Assembly (NCBI GenBank): GCA_964486845.1
Contig: CAZAQY010000009.1
Span: 1-64,000, forward strand
DNA length: 64,000 bases
Reading direction: 5' to 3'
Source: Anammoximicrobium sp964486845
GTDB taxonomy: Bacteria; Planctomycetota; Planctomycetia; Pirellulales; Pirellulaceae
This document shows positions 7,338 through 16,479 of this stretch, piece after piece. The notes beneath the pieces were generated by a model. That model saw only the letters and a list, made by a program, of their open reading frames with translations, made no database searches and was not told the DNA's origin. The translations under genes were made by a program, and so were the position numbers. The number at the start of each line of letters is the position of its first letter. Positions within the stretch are counted from its first letter, which is position 1.

Positions 7338-10300
7338 ATGGGGAATTCGGCAAGCAAGACACGGTGGTGCCTGATGACGCTTGCTTTCTGCGCAGTATCA
7401 GGCGGTCTCCAAGCGGCCCTGGCCGCCGCGCCCGATTGGGAGAACGAGCAGGTCGTCGGCCGGAACAAAGAGCCGGGCCGGGCGACGGCGTTTCCGTACC
7501 CGGATCGCGAGCGGGCGATCCAGGCCACGCGCGAGGCCACGCCGTATTTCCAATCGCTGAACGGTTCGTGGCGGTTTCACTGGGCGCCGCATCCCGATCA
7601 ACGGCCGGTGGATTTCTACAAGCCGGATTTCGACGTCAGCGGCTGGAAGACGATCCCGGTACCCAGCAATTGGCAGTGCCAAGGGTACGGCACGCCGCTG
7701 TACACCAACATCACTTACCCCTTCAAAGCCGATCCGCCGCGGGTGATGGGCGAGCCGCCGGCCGATTACACCAACTTCAAGGACCGGAACCCCGTCGGCT
7801 CCTACCGCCGTACGTTCGAGGTGCCGGCGGAATGGAAGGGCCGCCAGGTGTTCCTGCAGTTCGACGGCGTCGATTCGGCGTTTTACGTGTGGATCAACGG
7901 CCGGCAGGTCGGCTACAGCGAAGACAGCCGGACCCCAGCGGTGTTCAACGTGACCCGCTACTTGCAGCAGGGTGAGAACGTGCTGGCCGTTGAAGTGTAC
8001 CGCTACAGCGACGGCAGCTATTTGGAGGACCAGGACTTCTGGCGGCTGAGCGGCATCTACCGCAACGTGTATCTGTGGTCAACGGCCGATTTGCACATCC
8101 GCGACTTCTTCGTCCACACGGATTTGGACGATCAATATCGCGACGCCCAATTGCGGGTCGAGGTCGATGTCAAGAACTTCGCCGAACGGTCGCAAGCGTT
8201 CACGGTCGAAGCGGAACTGCTGGACGCCGCCGGAAAAACCGTCTTCCAGGGCCTGGCGGCCAACGGCGACGCGGCGGCCGGCGCCGCGGCGGCAGTCACT
8301 CTGAACCGACCCGTCGCCAATCCGCCGAAATGGTCGGCCGAGCAGCCGAACCTGTACCGCTTGCTGCTGACGCTGAAGGATGCCGGCGGCAGGGTGGTCG
8401 AGGTCACCACCTGCAACGTCGGCTTCCGCCGCGTCGAGATCAAGGACCGCGTCTTGCTGGTCAACGGCCAACGGGTCTATCTCAAAGGCGTGAATCGCCA
8501 CGAGCACGATCCGATCGACGGCCACACGGTGTCCGTAGATTCGATGATCCAGGACATCCACCTGATGAAGAAGCTGAACGTCAACGCGGTCCGCACCTGC
8601 CATTACCCCGACGACCCGCAGTGGTACGACCTGTGCGACCGGTTGGGGCTGTACGTGATTGACGAAGCGAACATCGAATCGCACGGCATGGGCTACGGCA
8701 AAGAATCGCTGGCCAAGGATCCGGCCTGGAAGGAAGCTCACCTGGACCGCACGCGGCGAATGGTGGAACGCGACAAGAATTACCCGTCCGTCATCATCTG
8801 GTCGCTGGGCAACGAAGCGGGCAACGGCGAGAACTTCTACGCCACTTACGACTGGATCAAGCAGCGCGACGCATCCCGGCCGGTCCAACACGAACGGGCC
8901 GGCCTGGAACGTAACACGGACATCTATTGCCCGATGTACGCGACGATCGAGCACATGGTCGACTACGCGAAAAAGAATCCGGATCGGCCGCTGATCCAGT
9001 GCGAGTACGCCCACGCGATGGGCAACAGCGTCGGCAACCTCCAGGACTACTGGGATGCGATCGAAGCGTATCCGGCGTTGCAGGGCGGCTTCATCTGGGA
9101 CTGGGTCGATCAGGGTCTGCTGGTCGACGTGCCAAATGGCCAGGGCGACAAGTACTTTGCCTACGGCGGCGATTTCGGTGACCGGCCGAACGACGGCAAC
9201 TTCTGCTGTAACGGCGTGGTGCATCCCGACCGCACGCCGCATCCGCACGCGTGGGAAGTGAAGAAGGTCTACCAGAACATCAAAGTCCACGCCGCAGATC
9301 TGGCCGCAGGAAAAGTGCGCGTGCAGAACAAGTACTTCTTCACGAATCTGAACGAATTCGAGGCCGAGTGGCTGTTGCAATGCGACGGGCATGAAGTGCA
9401 AGCGGGTTTGCTGGGTCGCCTGGACGTGCCGCCGCAAGCCAGCCAAGAAGTCGTGGTCCCGATCGACAAACCGAGCGGTGACGGAGGCGAGTATCTGTTG
9501 ACCGTGTCGTTCGCCCTGGCCGCAGCCAAGCCCTGGGCCGGCAAGGGCCACGTCGTGGCGTGGGACCAGTTCGAGATGCCGGGAAAGAAAGCGGCCCCGC
9601 CGGACTTCGGCGGTGGCAAAACGCCGCCGGATTTGAAATTGGCCGGCGGCAAGCTCCTCGCGCGCGGCGACGGCTGGACGGCGGCGATCGACAAGGCCAG
9701 CGGCGAGTTGATGTCGTACCGGGTGGACGGCGTCGAACTGCTGGCTGCCCCGATCGTTCCCAGCTTCTGGAAGGCGCCCAACGACAACCAGATGCGCAGC
9801 CGCTACATGCAACAGACGCAACCTTGGCGCACGGCCGCTGCCGGGCGCAAATTGCTGTCGCTCGACAACACCAGCTCCGGTGGTGTCGTCCAGGTAACGG
9901 CCCGCTACCAGTTGCCTGTCGGTGATGCCGGATACCAGATGGTGTACCGCTTCGCCCGCGACGGCCGCATCGGCGTCGAAGCCGCGTATACTCCGGGAGC
10001 CGGCAAGTCGATGCTCCTGCCTCGCTTCGGCATCACATGGGCGATGCCCCAGTCCTACGGCCGCGTGGCCTGGTACGGCCGCGGTCCGCACGAAACGTAC
10101 TGGGATCGCCAGACCGGCGGCGAAATTGCGATCTATGAAAGCACCGTGGACGAGATGGTCTTCCCCTACGTCCGGTCGCAGGACACGGGGAACCGTTGCG
10201 ACGTGCGTTGGATGACGCTGACCAACGAGAAAGGGTTCGGGGTGCGAATCGTCGGCGACATGCCGTTGAGCGCCAGCGCCTGGCCGTTCACGATCGCGGA

Positions 10301-10496
10301 CGTCGAAGCGGCGGCGCACCCCTACGAACTGCCGCGCCGCGACTTTAACACGGTGTTCGTCGATTTCCGACTGCACGGCGTCGGCGGCGACAACAGCTGG
10401 GGCGCACTGACGCACCCGCAGTACACCTTGCCCGGCGACAAACCGTACCGGTTCGGTTTTCGGATCGAGCCCGTGCGAGGGAGCGTGTCGAAGTAG
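7338..10496 (+). CDS. Secreted glycoside hydrolase family 2 beta-galactosidase
   Basis: A 1,052-residue GH2 enzyme of the LacZ type that hydrolyses terminal beta-galactosides. A signal peptide is visible at residues 1-30 (LMTLAFCAVSGGLQAALAAA). Next come the sugar-binding jelly-roll domain (FQSLNGSWRFHWAP, VPSNWQCQGYGTPLYTNITYPF, about 70-235), an Ig-like domain, and the TIM barrel with acid/base Glu493 in WSLGNEAGN and nucleophile Glu556 in LIQCEYAHAMGNS. It ends with the LacZ small-chain (Bgal_small_N) domain, with YGRGPHETYWDRQTGGEIAIY near residue 915. Length matches LacZ (about 1,020) plus the signal peptide. ATG 7338 has GAGGAA 7 nt upstream. The export signal suggests degradation of extracellular oligosaccharides in the periplasm rather than lactose use in the cytosol. 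Confidence 0.95.
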   Translation: MGNSASKTRWCLMTLAFCAVSGGLQAALAAAPDWENEQVVGRNKEPGRATAFPYPDRERAIQATREATPYFQSLNGSWRFHWAPHPDQRPVDFYKPDFDVSGWKTIPVPSNWQCQGYGTPLYTNITYPFKADPPRVMGEPPADYTNFKDRNPVGSYRRTFEVPAEWKGRQVFLQFDGVDSAFYVWINGRQVGYSEDSRTPAVFNVTRYLQQGENVLAVEVYRYSDGSYLEDQDFWRLSGIYRNVYLWSTADLHIRDFFVHTDLDDQYRDAQLRVEVDVKNFAERSQAFTVEAELLDAAGKTVFQGLAANGDAAAGAAAAVTLNRPVANPPKWSAEQPNLYRLLLTLKDAGGRVVEVTTCNVGFRRVEIKDRVLLVNGQRVYLKGVNRHEHDPIDGHTVSVDSMIQDIHLMKKLNVNAVRTCHYPDDPQWYDLCDRLGLYVIDEANIESHGMGYGKESLAKDPAWKEAHLDRTRRMVERDKNYPSVIIWSLGNEAGNGENFYATYDWIKQRDASRPVQHERAGLERNTDIYCPMYATIEHMVDYAKKNPDRPLIQCEYAHAMGNSVGNLQDYWDAIEAYPALQGGFIWDWVDQGLLVDVPNGQGDKYFAYGGDFGDRPNDGNFCCNGVVHPDRTPHPHAWEVKKVYQNIKVHAADLAAGKVRVQNKYFFTNLNEFEAEWLLQCDGHEVQAGLLGRLDVPPQASQEVVVPIDKPSGDGGEYLLTVSFALAAAKPWAGKGHVVAWDQFEMPGKKAAPPDFGGGKTPPDLKLAGGKLLARGDGWTAAIDKASGELMSYRVDGVELLAAPIVPSFWKAPNDNQMRSRYMQQTQPWRTAAAGRKLLSLDNTSSGGVVQVTARYQLPVGDAGYQMVYRFARDGRIGVEAAYTPGAGKSMLLPRFGITWAMPQSYGRVAWYGRGPHETYWDRQTGGEIAIYESTVDEMVFPYVRSQDTGNRCDVRWMTLTNEKGFGVRIVGDMPLSASAWPFTIADVEAAAHPYELPRRDFNTVFVDFRLHGVGGDNSWGALTHPQYTLPGDKPYRFGFRIEPVRGSVSK

Positions 10497-10556
10497 GGCT
10501 GCGGCCGTCACCCTTTGCCTCCGGGGAGCCTTGCCGTGTTGGCGAGCCGGCATACG

Positions 10557-10775
10557 ATGCACAGCTACTACGTGTGCAATCCCGAAAGCCCCAACGGCCG
10601 CCGCGTGCTGTACTATGCGTCATCGGCGGCCAACGGCTACGTCGGTGACCTATGCACGCTTGAGCGCCGGACAGGCCGCGAAACCGTGCTGGCTCGCAAC
10701 GTACACGTCGAGGACGCGCATCGGGCCGCTTGCCAGCAGTGGATCTCGGGCGGCCGGCGCGTGGCGTTTCACGAG
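10557..10775 (+). pseudogene. Remnant of a beta-propeller-like (oligogalacturonate-lyase-like) protein
   Basis: An open segment of about 73 codons with protein-like character: HSYYVCNPESPNGRRVLYYA, VGDLCTLERRTGRETVLARN and WISGGRRVAFHE. These read like blades of a TolB/oligogalacturonate-lyase-type propeller (data statement, 'read out current state', next statement), a type common in planctomycetes; the family call is a guess from pattern. No start fits the beginning, and directly after FHE the frame runs into a palindromic repeat (10781-10812). It appears to be the surviving fragment of a gene truncated at a repeat. Confidence 0.45.
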
Positions 10776-10780
10776 CCGAG

Positions 10781-10812
10781 TTGTGGAGTGCGGTGCCTTG
10801 TCACCGCTTTGG
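10781..10812 (+). repeat. Copy 1 of the GGAGTGCGG...CCGCTTTGG palindromic repeat
   Basis: A single copy of a ~30-bp dispersed repeat, GGAGTGCGGTGCCTTGTCACCGCTTTGG, with an internal palindrome (GCGGTG...CACCGC). It abuts the end of the propeller-like remnant. Four further copies occur in the window: an inverted pair at 11037-11068/11158-11192 and another at 55544-55575/55674-55702. Confidence 0.75.
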
Positions 10813-11036
10813 ACAGCGGCCTGCATCGCTGTGGACGCTTGGGTTCAGGAGACAGAACCAGGCATGGACGAATTCGCGGTGGATGGTGTGTGGGGCGAAC
10901 TCGTAGACGCCGTGGCCGCCCAGTGGTAAGCAGCAAGGTCATGGTCCCGGCGGGCGACGGCCGCTGTCCGCACCATGCTCGCGTCGAGCGCGCACGTTTG
11001 TATTGGGGTTGCCCGGTCTCCTGCTTCTCCGGCGTG

Positions 11037-11192
11037 TTTTGGAGTGCGGCGCCTTGTCGCCGCTTTGGCTCGATCGCGACGAAGGACCGCCGCTTTGTGT
11101 TCGGGTGCCTTGCCGCGTCTCCTGAACCCAATTCGCCCTGACGCTGCCGGCCCACGTCCAAAGCGGTGACAAGGCACCGCACTCCAAAACTC
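11037..11192. repeat. Inverted doublet (REPIN-like) of the same repeat, copies 2 and 3
   Basis: Copy 2 (11037-11068) is in plus orientation and copy 3 (11158-11192) is inverted, separated by 89 bp. Each arm has the internal palindrome GCGGYG..CCTTGTC..CRCCGC, so the DNA can form one long hairpin with side hairpins. In frames that read through, the arm gives GDKAPHSK-like peptides. The remainder of the 846-bp spacer 10497-11342 holds the propeller remnant, copy 1 and otherwise nothing I could identify. Confidence 0.75.
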
Positions 11193-11342
11193 GGCTGCTG
11201 CCGTCGCGACGGCAACCCGCAGGCCGTCCATTGGTGCTGGTGTTCACGCCCGCCCGTCGGGTCAGCCTGTTTGTCCTTTGATCTGTCATCAGGTAAGCTG
11301 TAGAAAGGGCGATGAGGGATCGCAGGCGTGAGGAGACGGTTT

Positions 11343-13889
11343 GTGAGCAGTATTGGCGTCAAGTTTTGCGCGTTGGTGGGCGTATTCGCCGTCGTCTTCG
11401 CGGCGGTCGTCGTCTGGCTCACCTGGCGCTCGACCGAGCAGAACTTGATGCACTTGACCGACCAACAAGCCGAATTGGCCCTGACCTTTGATGTCGCGAT
11501 CCGCGAATATGCGGCGGAGGCGATTCGACCGGCGATGCAACAGCACCTTCCTCCCGGCGAGTTCGTCATCGAGGCGATGAGCACTTCCTACATCGCCCGC
11601 AGCGTGTTTGAAAAAGTGAACCGGCGCTTCGAGGACTACTTCATTAAGTTTTCTTCCGACAATCCTCGCAATCCCAAGAACCTCGCGGGGCCGGACGAAC
11701 GGGAGATGCTCGCGTATTTCCGCCAACATCCGCAGGCGGAGTACTTGAAAGGGCCGCGGCGTCTGGGGGCCAAGGACAGCGACGAACTGGAGGAGTACTA
11801 CGTCTGCGCACGTGTGATGCGCATCGAGAAAGCCTGCCTGCAGTGTCACGGCCGGCCGGAGGATTCTCCGAAATCGCTGCTGGAGCGGTACGGTTCGAGC
11901 GGCGGCTTTGGCTACCGGGAAGGCGACGTGGCGGGGATGGACGTGATCGGCATTCCGATGAGCCGCGTGTACACGGCGCTGTGGAAAGACGCCGGCCGGA
12001 ACATCCTGCTGCTGTGCCTGTGGCTGGCGGCCCTGTGCGCCGCGATGGTGGTCGCGTTCCGGGTGGTGGCGGGCCGGCGGTTGGCGGCCATGGCCCGTCA
12101 TTTCCAGGCGGCTGCGGCCTCAGATGAAAACTCGCCGCTGGCCCTGATTCCCGAGTCGGGACGCGACGAAATTGCCGTGGTCGGTCACAGCTACAACGTG
12201 CTGGCAGAGCGGTTGCGGCAATTGCACGCTTCGCTGGAACAACGGGTCGAACAACGGACGGCGGAGTTGGAGCGGGCGAACGTGGAACTTAGGAAGTCCC
12301 AGCGCGAGGCGGAAGAAGCCAATCGCGCCAAAAGCGATTTTCTGGCGAACATGAGCCACGAGATCCGCACGCCGATGAACGCGATCATCGGGATGACCGA
12401 TCTCGTGTTGGATACGGAACTGACGCCTCCCCAGCGCGAGTACCTGACGCTGGCCCGCCAATCCAGCGACCAGCTCTTGCGGCTGCTCTGCGACATCCTG
12501 GATTTCTCGAAAATCGCGGCCGGCAAGCTGGAGATCGAAGCGGCGCCCTTTGCGCTCCGTGAGCGCGTCGGCAGCGTGGTGAAGCCGTTGGCGATGTCCG
12601 CCCACCGCAAAGGCTTGGAATTGGCCTGCCGCATCGACCCGGCAGCCCCCGACAACCTCCTGGGCGACTGCACGCGGCTGGACCAAATCATCGTGAATCT
12701 GGTCGGGAACTCGATCAAGTTCACCGAGGAGGGTGAGATCGTGCTGGAGGTCAAGTGCCAGCGGCAGACGCCCGCCGACGCGACGCTGGAATTCTCCGTC
12801 CGCGACACGGGGGTCGGCATCCCTGCGGAGAAACTCGCGTCCATCTTCGAACCCTTCACCCAGGCCGACGCCTCGACGACGCGCCGCTACGGCGGTACCG
12901 GACTGGGGCTGACCATCGTGGGACAGTTGGTGCGTTTGATGGGCGGACAGGTCGGAGTCGACAGCGAGGTGGGGGCCGGCACCACGTTCCGTTTCACGAT
13001 TCCCTTCCCGCTGGCCCCTTTGCCCCCGGCCGGAGAGTCCGCAGGCCGGCCGCGATTCATCGAAGGCACGCACGTGCTGGTCGTCGACGACAATGCCACC
13101 AATCGGCTGATCTTGGAAGAGATGACGCGCAACTGGCGAATGGTGCCGACGGCGGCGTCCAGCGCCCGCGAAGCGATGGACGCATTGCAGGCGGCCGCGG
13201 AGCGAGGGTCGGCGTTTCCCTTGGTGATTACCGATCTGAACATGCCCGACGTGGACGGTCTGACCTTGACGGCGTGGATCCGGCACGAGCCCCGTCTGCC
13301 GCCGGCGGCCGTCATCCTGCTCACCTCGGCCGTTCGTCCGGGCGATGCCGAGCGTTGCCACGAGTTGCACGTGTCCGCGCGGCTGATGAAACCCGTCAAG
13401 CAGTCGGAACTCTTCAATGCCATTGCGGCGGCGTTGGGCGGTGAAGCGGCCGAGATCGCCGTCCGCCAACCCGCAGGTCCGGCTGCCGTGACGTTGCCTC
13501 CGCTGCGCATCCTGCTGGCCGAGGACAGCCTCGTGAACCAGCGACTGGCCGTGGCGATGCTGGAAAAGCAGGGACACCAGGTCACGGTGGCGGGCGACGG
13601 CCAAGCGGCGTTGGAAGCGCTGCAGGACGGCGCGCTGGATCTGGTCCTGATGGACGTCGAAATGCCGAAGATGGACGGTTTGGAAGCCGCGGCCGCGATT
13701 CGCCAGCGGGAACGCGACAGCGGCGGACACGTTCCCATCATTGCCATGACCGCTCATGCCATGAAAGGCGATCGCGAACGCTGCCTGGAGGCCGGCATGG
13801 ACGACTACGTGTCGAAACCGATTCGCGCGGCCGACTTGTTCCAGAAAATCGCCGAGGTGCTGGCTCGTCTGGGGCCCACGCCCGGCTGA
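11343..13889 (+). CDS. Hybrid histidine kinase with c-type heme (Tll0287/DUF3365-like) sensor
   Basis: An 848-residue membrane sensor kinase. Layout: TM1 about residues 5-30; an extracytoplasmic sensor about 30-220 of the DUF3365/Tll0287 type with a single heme-c motif CLQCHG (C165, C168, H169); TM2 about 222-245; HAMP/coiled coil; HisKA with phospho-acceptor His339 in NMSHEIRTPMN; HATPase_c with DTGVGIP and GGTGLGLTI; then two receiver domains with Asp631 (VITDLNMP) and Asp771 (LVLMDVEMP). Redox or gas sensing through heme is inferred from the motif. A GTG at 11328 is in frame, but GTG 11343 has AGGAGA 6 nt upstream and is preferred. No output regulator is adjacent, so its target is unknown. 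Confidence 0.9.
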   Translation: MSSIGVKFCALVGVFAVVFAAVVVWLTWRSTEQNLMHLTDQQAELALTFDVAIREYAAEAIRPAMQQHLPPGEFVIEAMSTSYIARSVFEKVNRRFEDYFIKFSSDNPRNPKNLAGPDEREMLAYFRQHPQAEYLKGPRRLGAKDSDELEEYYVCARVMRIEKACLQCHGRPEDSPKSLLERYGSSGGFGYREGDVAGMDVIGIPMSRVYTALWKDAGRNILLLCLWLAALCAAMVVAFRVVAGRRLAAMARHFQAAAASDENSPLALIPESGRDEIAVVGHSYNVLAERLRQLHASLEQRVEQRTAELERANVELRKSQREAEEANRAKSDFLANMSHEIRTPMNAIIGMTDLVLDTELTPPQREYLTLARQSSDQLLRLLCDILDFSKIAAGKLEIEAAPFALRERVGSVVKPLAMSAHRKGLELACRIDPAAPDNLLGDCTRLDQIIVNLVGNSIKFTEEGEIVLEVKCQRQTPADATLEFSVRDTGVGIPAEKLASIFEPFTQADASTTRRYGGTGLGLTIVGQLVRLMGGQVGVDSEVGAGTTFRFTIPFPLAPLPPAGESAGRPRFIEGTHVLVVDDNATNRLILEEMTRNWRMVPTAASSAREAMDALQAAAERGSAFPLVITDLNMPDVDGLTLTAWIRHEPRLPPAAVILLTSAVRPGDAERCHELHVSARLMKPVKQSELFNAIAAALGGEAAEIAVRQPAGPAAVTLPPLRILLAEDSLVNQRLAVAMLEKQGHQVTVAGDGQAALEALQDGALDLVLMDVEMPKMDGLEAAAAIRQRERDSGGHVPIIAMTAHAMKGDRERCLEAGMDDYVSKPIRAADLFQKIAEVLARLGPTPG

Positions 13890-13902
13890 ATCCTGTCACC
13901 CG

Positions 13903-14865
13903 TCATGCCGCAGTGCGTGTGGGCTGATCGGTTGCGGGCACCGCGAGATTGGGCGGTTCTCTGCGTTCCTGCTTCTTCACCGGTTTTTCTTTCCAACGCC
14001 GGTGGACCCACCAGTACTGCTCCGGCGCGGCGAGGATGATCTCCTCCAGCACCCGGTTGTACCACTGCGTGAGCGGTTTTACGCCAGCCAGATGTTCGCT
14101 GGGAATCTGGGGATCAGCGATCCCCGCGACGCCCAGTTCAAACTGCAGGGGCCCACCGGCACGCTTGCCGTACGCCACCACCAGCGGTGCCCCGCTGACC
14201 AGCGTGAACAGGGCTACGGCTTTGTGGCAGGAGGCCGGACGCCCAAAGAAATCCACCCAGCAGCCCTTGGGGCCCGCATGTTGGTCAGCCAGCAGGGCAA
14301 TCACCCCGCCGTTGCGCAGGACCGCCTCGACTTGGGCCGCACTGCCTTCCTTGGGCAGGATGAACTGCCCGTGCGTGCTGCGAAACTCGTTGACGTAGCG
14401 GTCCAGGTACGGATTGTCCAGGGGACGAGCAATGGCGTAGGTGGGAAACCCGTACAAGCCCATCATGTACGAGGAGAGTTCAAAATTGCCGAAATGCCCG
14501 GACACGAAAATCGTGGGACGCGGGTCCAACAGGTACGCGACCATCTCCCGCTTGCCATTGAAATGGAAGTAGTGCCGCCAATTGGTCTCGTGAATCTTGC
14601 GCGGCGCCTGGGCGATTTCGCAGCCCATCAGGATCAAGTGCTCCCACATCCGCCAGGCCAGTTCACGACGCTCATCGGCCGAAAGGTCCGGAAATGCTTG
14701 CCGCAGATTCCCCTCCACGACCCGCTGACGCAGACGGATCACGTCGCACGCCACCCAAGCGAGCAGCCGAGCGATCGCGTGGCACGATTCCAGGGAGATG
14801 GCCTGAACGAAACAGATCGCCAACCGCACGAGGAGATAGACCAGCCAGTCCGTTAGCTGTTTCAT
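13903..14865 (-). CDS. Lysophospholipid/lipid A acyltransferase (LpxL/HtrB family)
   Basis: A 320-residue membrane-anchored acyltransferase. An N-terminal hydrophobic helix (WLVYLLVRLAICFVQAI) is followed by the LpxL/HtrB fold. It has the catalytic HX4E-type motif SGHFGNFELSS, then LADQHAGPKGCWVDFFG and the C-terminal QYWWVHRRWK, all typical of the family. In lipid A synthesis these enzymes transfer acyl chains from acyl-ACP to Kdo-lipid IVA on the inner membrane. In planctomycetes the exact acceptor is not settled, hence no gene symbol. ATG 14865 has TAGGAC upstream. It lies 9 bp downstream of the Gfo/Idh gene on the same strand and is probably co-transcribed with it. Confidence 0.88.
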   Translation of the reverse strand: MKQLTDWLVYLLVRLAICFVQAISLESCHAIARLLAWVACDVIRLRQRVVEGNLRQAFPDLSADERRELAWRMWEHLILMGCEIAQAPRKIHETNWRHYFHFNGKREMVAYLLDPRPTIFVSGHFGNFELSSYMMGLYGFPTYAIARPLDNPYLDRYVNEFRSTHGQFILPKEGSAAQVEAVLRNGGVIALLADQHAGPKGCWVDFFGRPASCHKAVALFTLVSGAPLVVAYGKRAGGPLQFELGVAGIADPQIPSEHLAGVKPLTQWYNRVLEEIILAAPEQYWWVHRRWKEKPVKKQERREPPNLAVPATDQPTRTAA

Positions 14866-14874
14866 GGCGTTGTC

Positions 14875-15957
14875 CTACTTCTTCGCCTTGGCTTTCAGCG
14901 CCGGGTCCCCGCTCAGCGGCAGCGCCACACTACGACCGGACTCGCCGGCCTTGTAGATCGCCAGGATCACCTCCACGCTGCGGCGCCCCTCGGCTCCGTC
15001 GATCAGCGGCCGCGAACCGCCGCTGACGGCCTTCAACACGTCTTTGAACATCGCCGTGTGCCCGTGGTGGCCGATGGCGGCGGGGTCTGCCGCGCCGCCG
15101 CCCGTGTGCGTCTTGCCGGCCATCCGCTCCAGCAGCGCTTTGTCGCGGGCCGTCGGTTTGGCAAAGGCCCACATCTTGATGTCTTCTTCTTCCAGCACCG
15201 CCGAACCTTCCGAGCCGTGGATCTCGATGCGTTTCAGCGCACCGGGATAAGCGGCCGTGGTGGCCTCGATCACTCCCAGCGCCCCGCTGGCGAACCGCAG
15301 TGTGGCCATGGCCACATCCTCGACTTCGATCCGCTGGTGAGCCAGCGTCGCCGTGTGCGCCGTGACCTCGACCACGGGGCCCATCAGCCACAGCAGCAAA
15401 TCGACGCTGTGGATCGCCTGGTTCATCAGCGCCCCGCCGCCGTCCAGCGCCCAGGTCCCGCGCCAGGCCCCGCTGTCGTAGTACTGCTGGGTACGGTACC
15501 ACTTGACGTACGCATCGCCGATCGTCAGCCGTCCGAAGCGGCCCTGCTCGACGGCCCGTTTCAACAACTGGGCGGATTCGTGGAACCGCGACGGGAAGAT
15601 CGTGGCCAGCGTTACGCCCGCCGCTTCGCACGCGCGGATGATCGCGTCGCAACGTTTCAGGGTGACTTCCAGCGGCTTTTCCACGATCACGTGCTTGCCT
15701 GCTTTGGCCGCCGCCAAGGCGGGTTCCATGTGGGCTCCGCTGGGCGTACAGATCGTAACTACGTCCACGGCGGGATCTGCTAGCATCGCATTCAGATCGT
15801 GGTAGGCCCGGCAGCCAAACTGAGCGGCCAACCGATCTGCCGCCGCAGGCGCCATATCAAAACAGGCCGCCACCTTCGCGTTCCGGATATCCGCCACCGC
15901 TTTGCAGTGGAAATTGGCGATCATGCCACAGCCGATAATGCCAAACCCGGTTGCCAT
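14875..15957 (-). CDS. Gfo/Idh/MocA family oxidoreductase
   Basis: A 360-residue NAD(P)-dependent oxidoreductase. The Rossmann N-terminus reads FGIIGCGMIANFHCKAV. VDVVTICTPSGAHMEPALAA and the hallmark KHVIVEKPLEV (catalytic-region EKP) follow at about residue 95. A C-terminal alpha/beta domain contains GGGALMNQAIHSVDLLLWLMGP. These enzymes oxidise or reduce sugars and cyclitols; the substrate cannot be told from sequence. No signal peptide is present, so it is cytosolic, unlike the TAT-targeted remnant at 36453-36971. ATG 15957 has GGGAGGG upstream, and a TATAAT lies at 15999-16004 on this strand. It heads a likely two-gene transcript with the acyltransferase. Confidence 0.93.
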   Translation of the reverse strand: MATGFGIIGCGMIANFHCKAVADIRNAKVAACFDMAPAAADRLAAQFGCRAYHDLNAMLADPAVDVVTICTPSGAHMEPALAAAKAGKHVIVEKPLEVTLKRCDAIIRACEAAGVTLATIFPSRFHESAQLLKRAVEQGRFGRLTIGDAYVKWYRTQQYYDSGAWRGTWALDGGGALMNQAIHSVDLLLWLMGPVVEVTAHTATLAHQRIEVEDVAMATLRFASGALGVIEATTAAYPGALKRIEIHGSEGSAVLEEEDIKMWAFAKPTARDKALLERMAGKTHTGGGAADPAAIGHHGHTAMFKDVLKAVSGGSRPLIDGAEGRRSVEVILAIYKAGESGRSVALPLSGDPALKAKAKK

Positions 15958-15998
15958 CGGACCCTCCCCTCGCTGAGTTGTGAAACGGAAGAGCCCGT

Positions 15999-16038
15999 AT
16001 TATAAAGCCCCCGATGGAATCGGAAAGCCTGATTCCAT
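15999..16038 (-). promoter_or_regulatory. -10 box for the Gfo/Idh gene and a small hairpin
   Basis: TATAAT on the minus strand at 15999-16004, 41 bp upstream of ATG 15957, with no good -35. Directly upstream is an 8-bp inverted repeat ATGGAATC (16014-16021)/GATTCCAT (16031-16038) with a 9-nt loop. The hairpin sits downstream of the small gene at 16072 and at the -35 position of this promoter, so it could be either a weak terminator or an operator. Confidence 0.4.
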
Positions 16039-16071
16039 GTGGCCGAACAACCCGCTGGCGAGGGAATCGCT

Positions 16072-16230
16072 TCACAAATCGGCCAGCTGAAGCTCAGGCT
16101 TTCGCGTCTGCAGACACTCGTTCAACAGATCCTCGATGCGGGCGTTAAGTTGGTCCAGTTGCGAGAGCACTTCGTCTTGCCGTTGCTCCAGATCGTCCAA
16201 CAGGCTGCTCTTGCGATCCGGATCGGGCAT
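16072..16230 (-). CDS. Small coiled-coil protein, function unknown
   Basis: A 52-residue charged helical peptide, MPDPDRKSSLLDDLEQRQDE then VLSQLDQLNARIEDLLNECL. Leu and Ile recur at heptad-like spacing, so a short coiled coil is predicted. The frame is open to 16347, but the upstream part is basic and proline-rich and unlike a protein. ATG 16230 directly precedes the helix. I do not recognise a named family. It could be a planctomycete-specific partner or adaptor. Confidence 0.55.
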   Translation of the reverse strand: MPDPDRKSSLLDDLEQRQDEVLSQLDQLNARIEDLLNECLQTRKPELQLADL

Positions 16231-16409
16231 GGGTGGACGCCGATGCGTGAGGCGGGATGGTGGGGCGGGTACGGGCATAATCATCGTCCGCAGAATCCGG
16301 ACGTTTTGAACCGTCGGTGCAAAGTGATTGCCGCGCCTGTTGCGCAAAGTTGGCAGGCTCCGAACCGCGTCAAGCTGGTGAATCCGTAGCGGTCGTTCGC
16401 GTCATACGG

Positions 16410-16439
16410 TTGGACGATCCGGCGCCGAGGCGGTACAAT
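16410..16439 (+). promoter_or_regulatory. Candidate promoter for the DUF4058 gene
   Basis: TTGGAC (16410-16415), an 18-bp spacer and TACAAT (16434-16439), about 40 bp upstream of ATG 16480. The -10 matches 5 of 6 and the -35 is poor (3 of 6). Confidence 0.4.
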
Positions 16440-16479
16440 CGTCCGTCAGGGACAAATCGAGTTCGCGGAGCAGGACGCC

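Noticed and set aside
8079..10562. An 827-codon minus-strand frame opposite the beta-galactosidase
   Set aside because: Same type of antisense shadow; the plus strand carries the GH2 catalytic residues.
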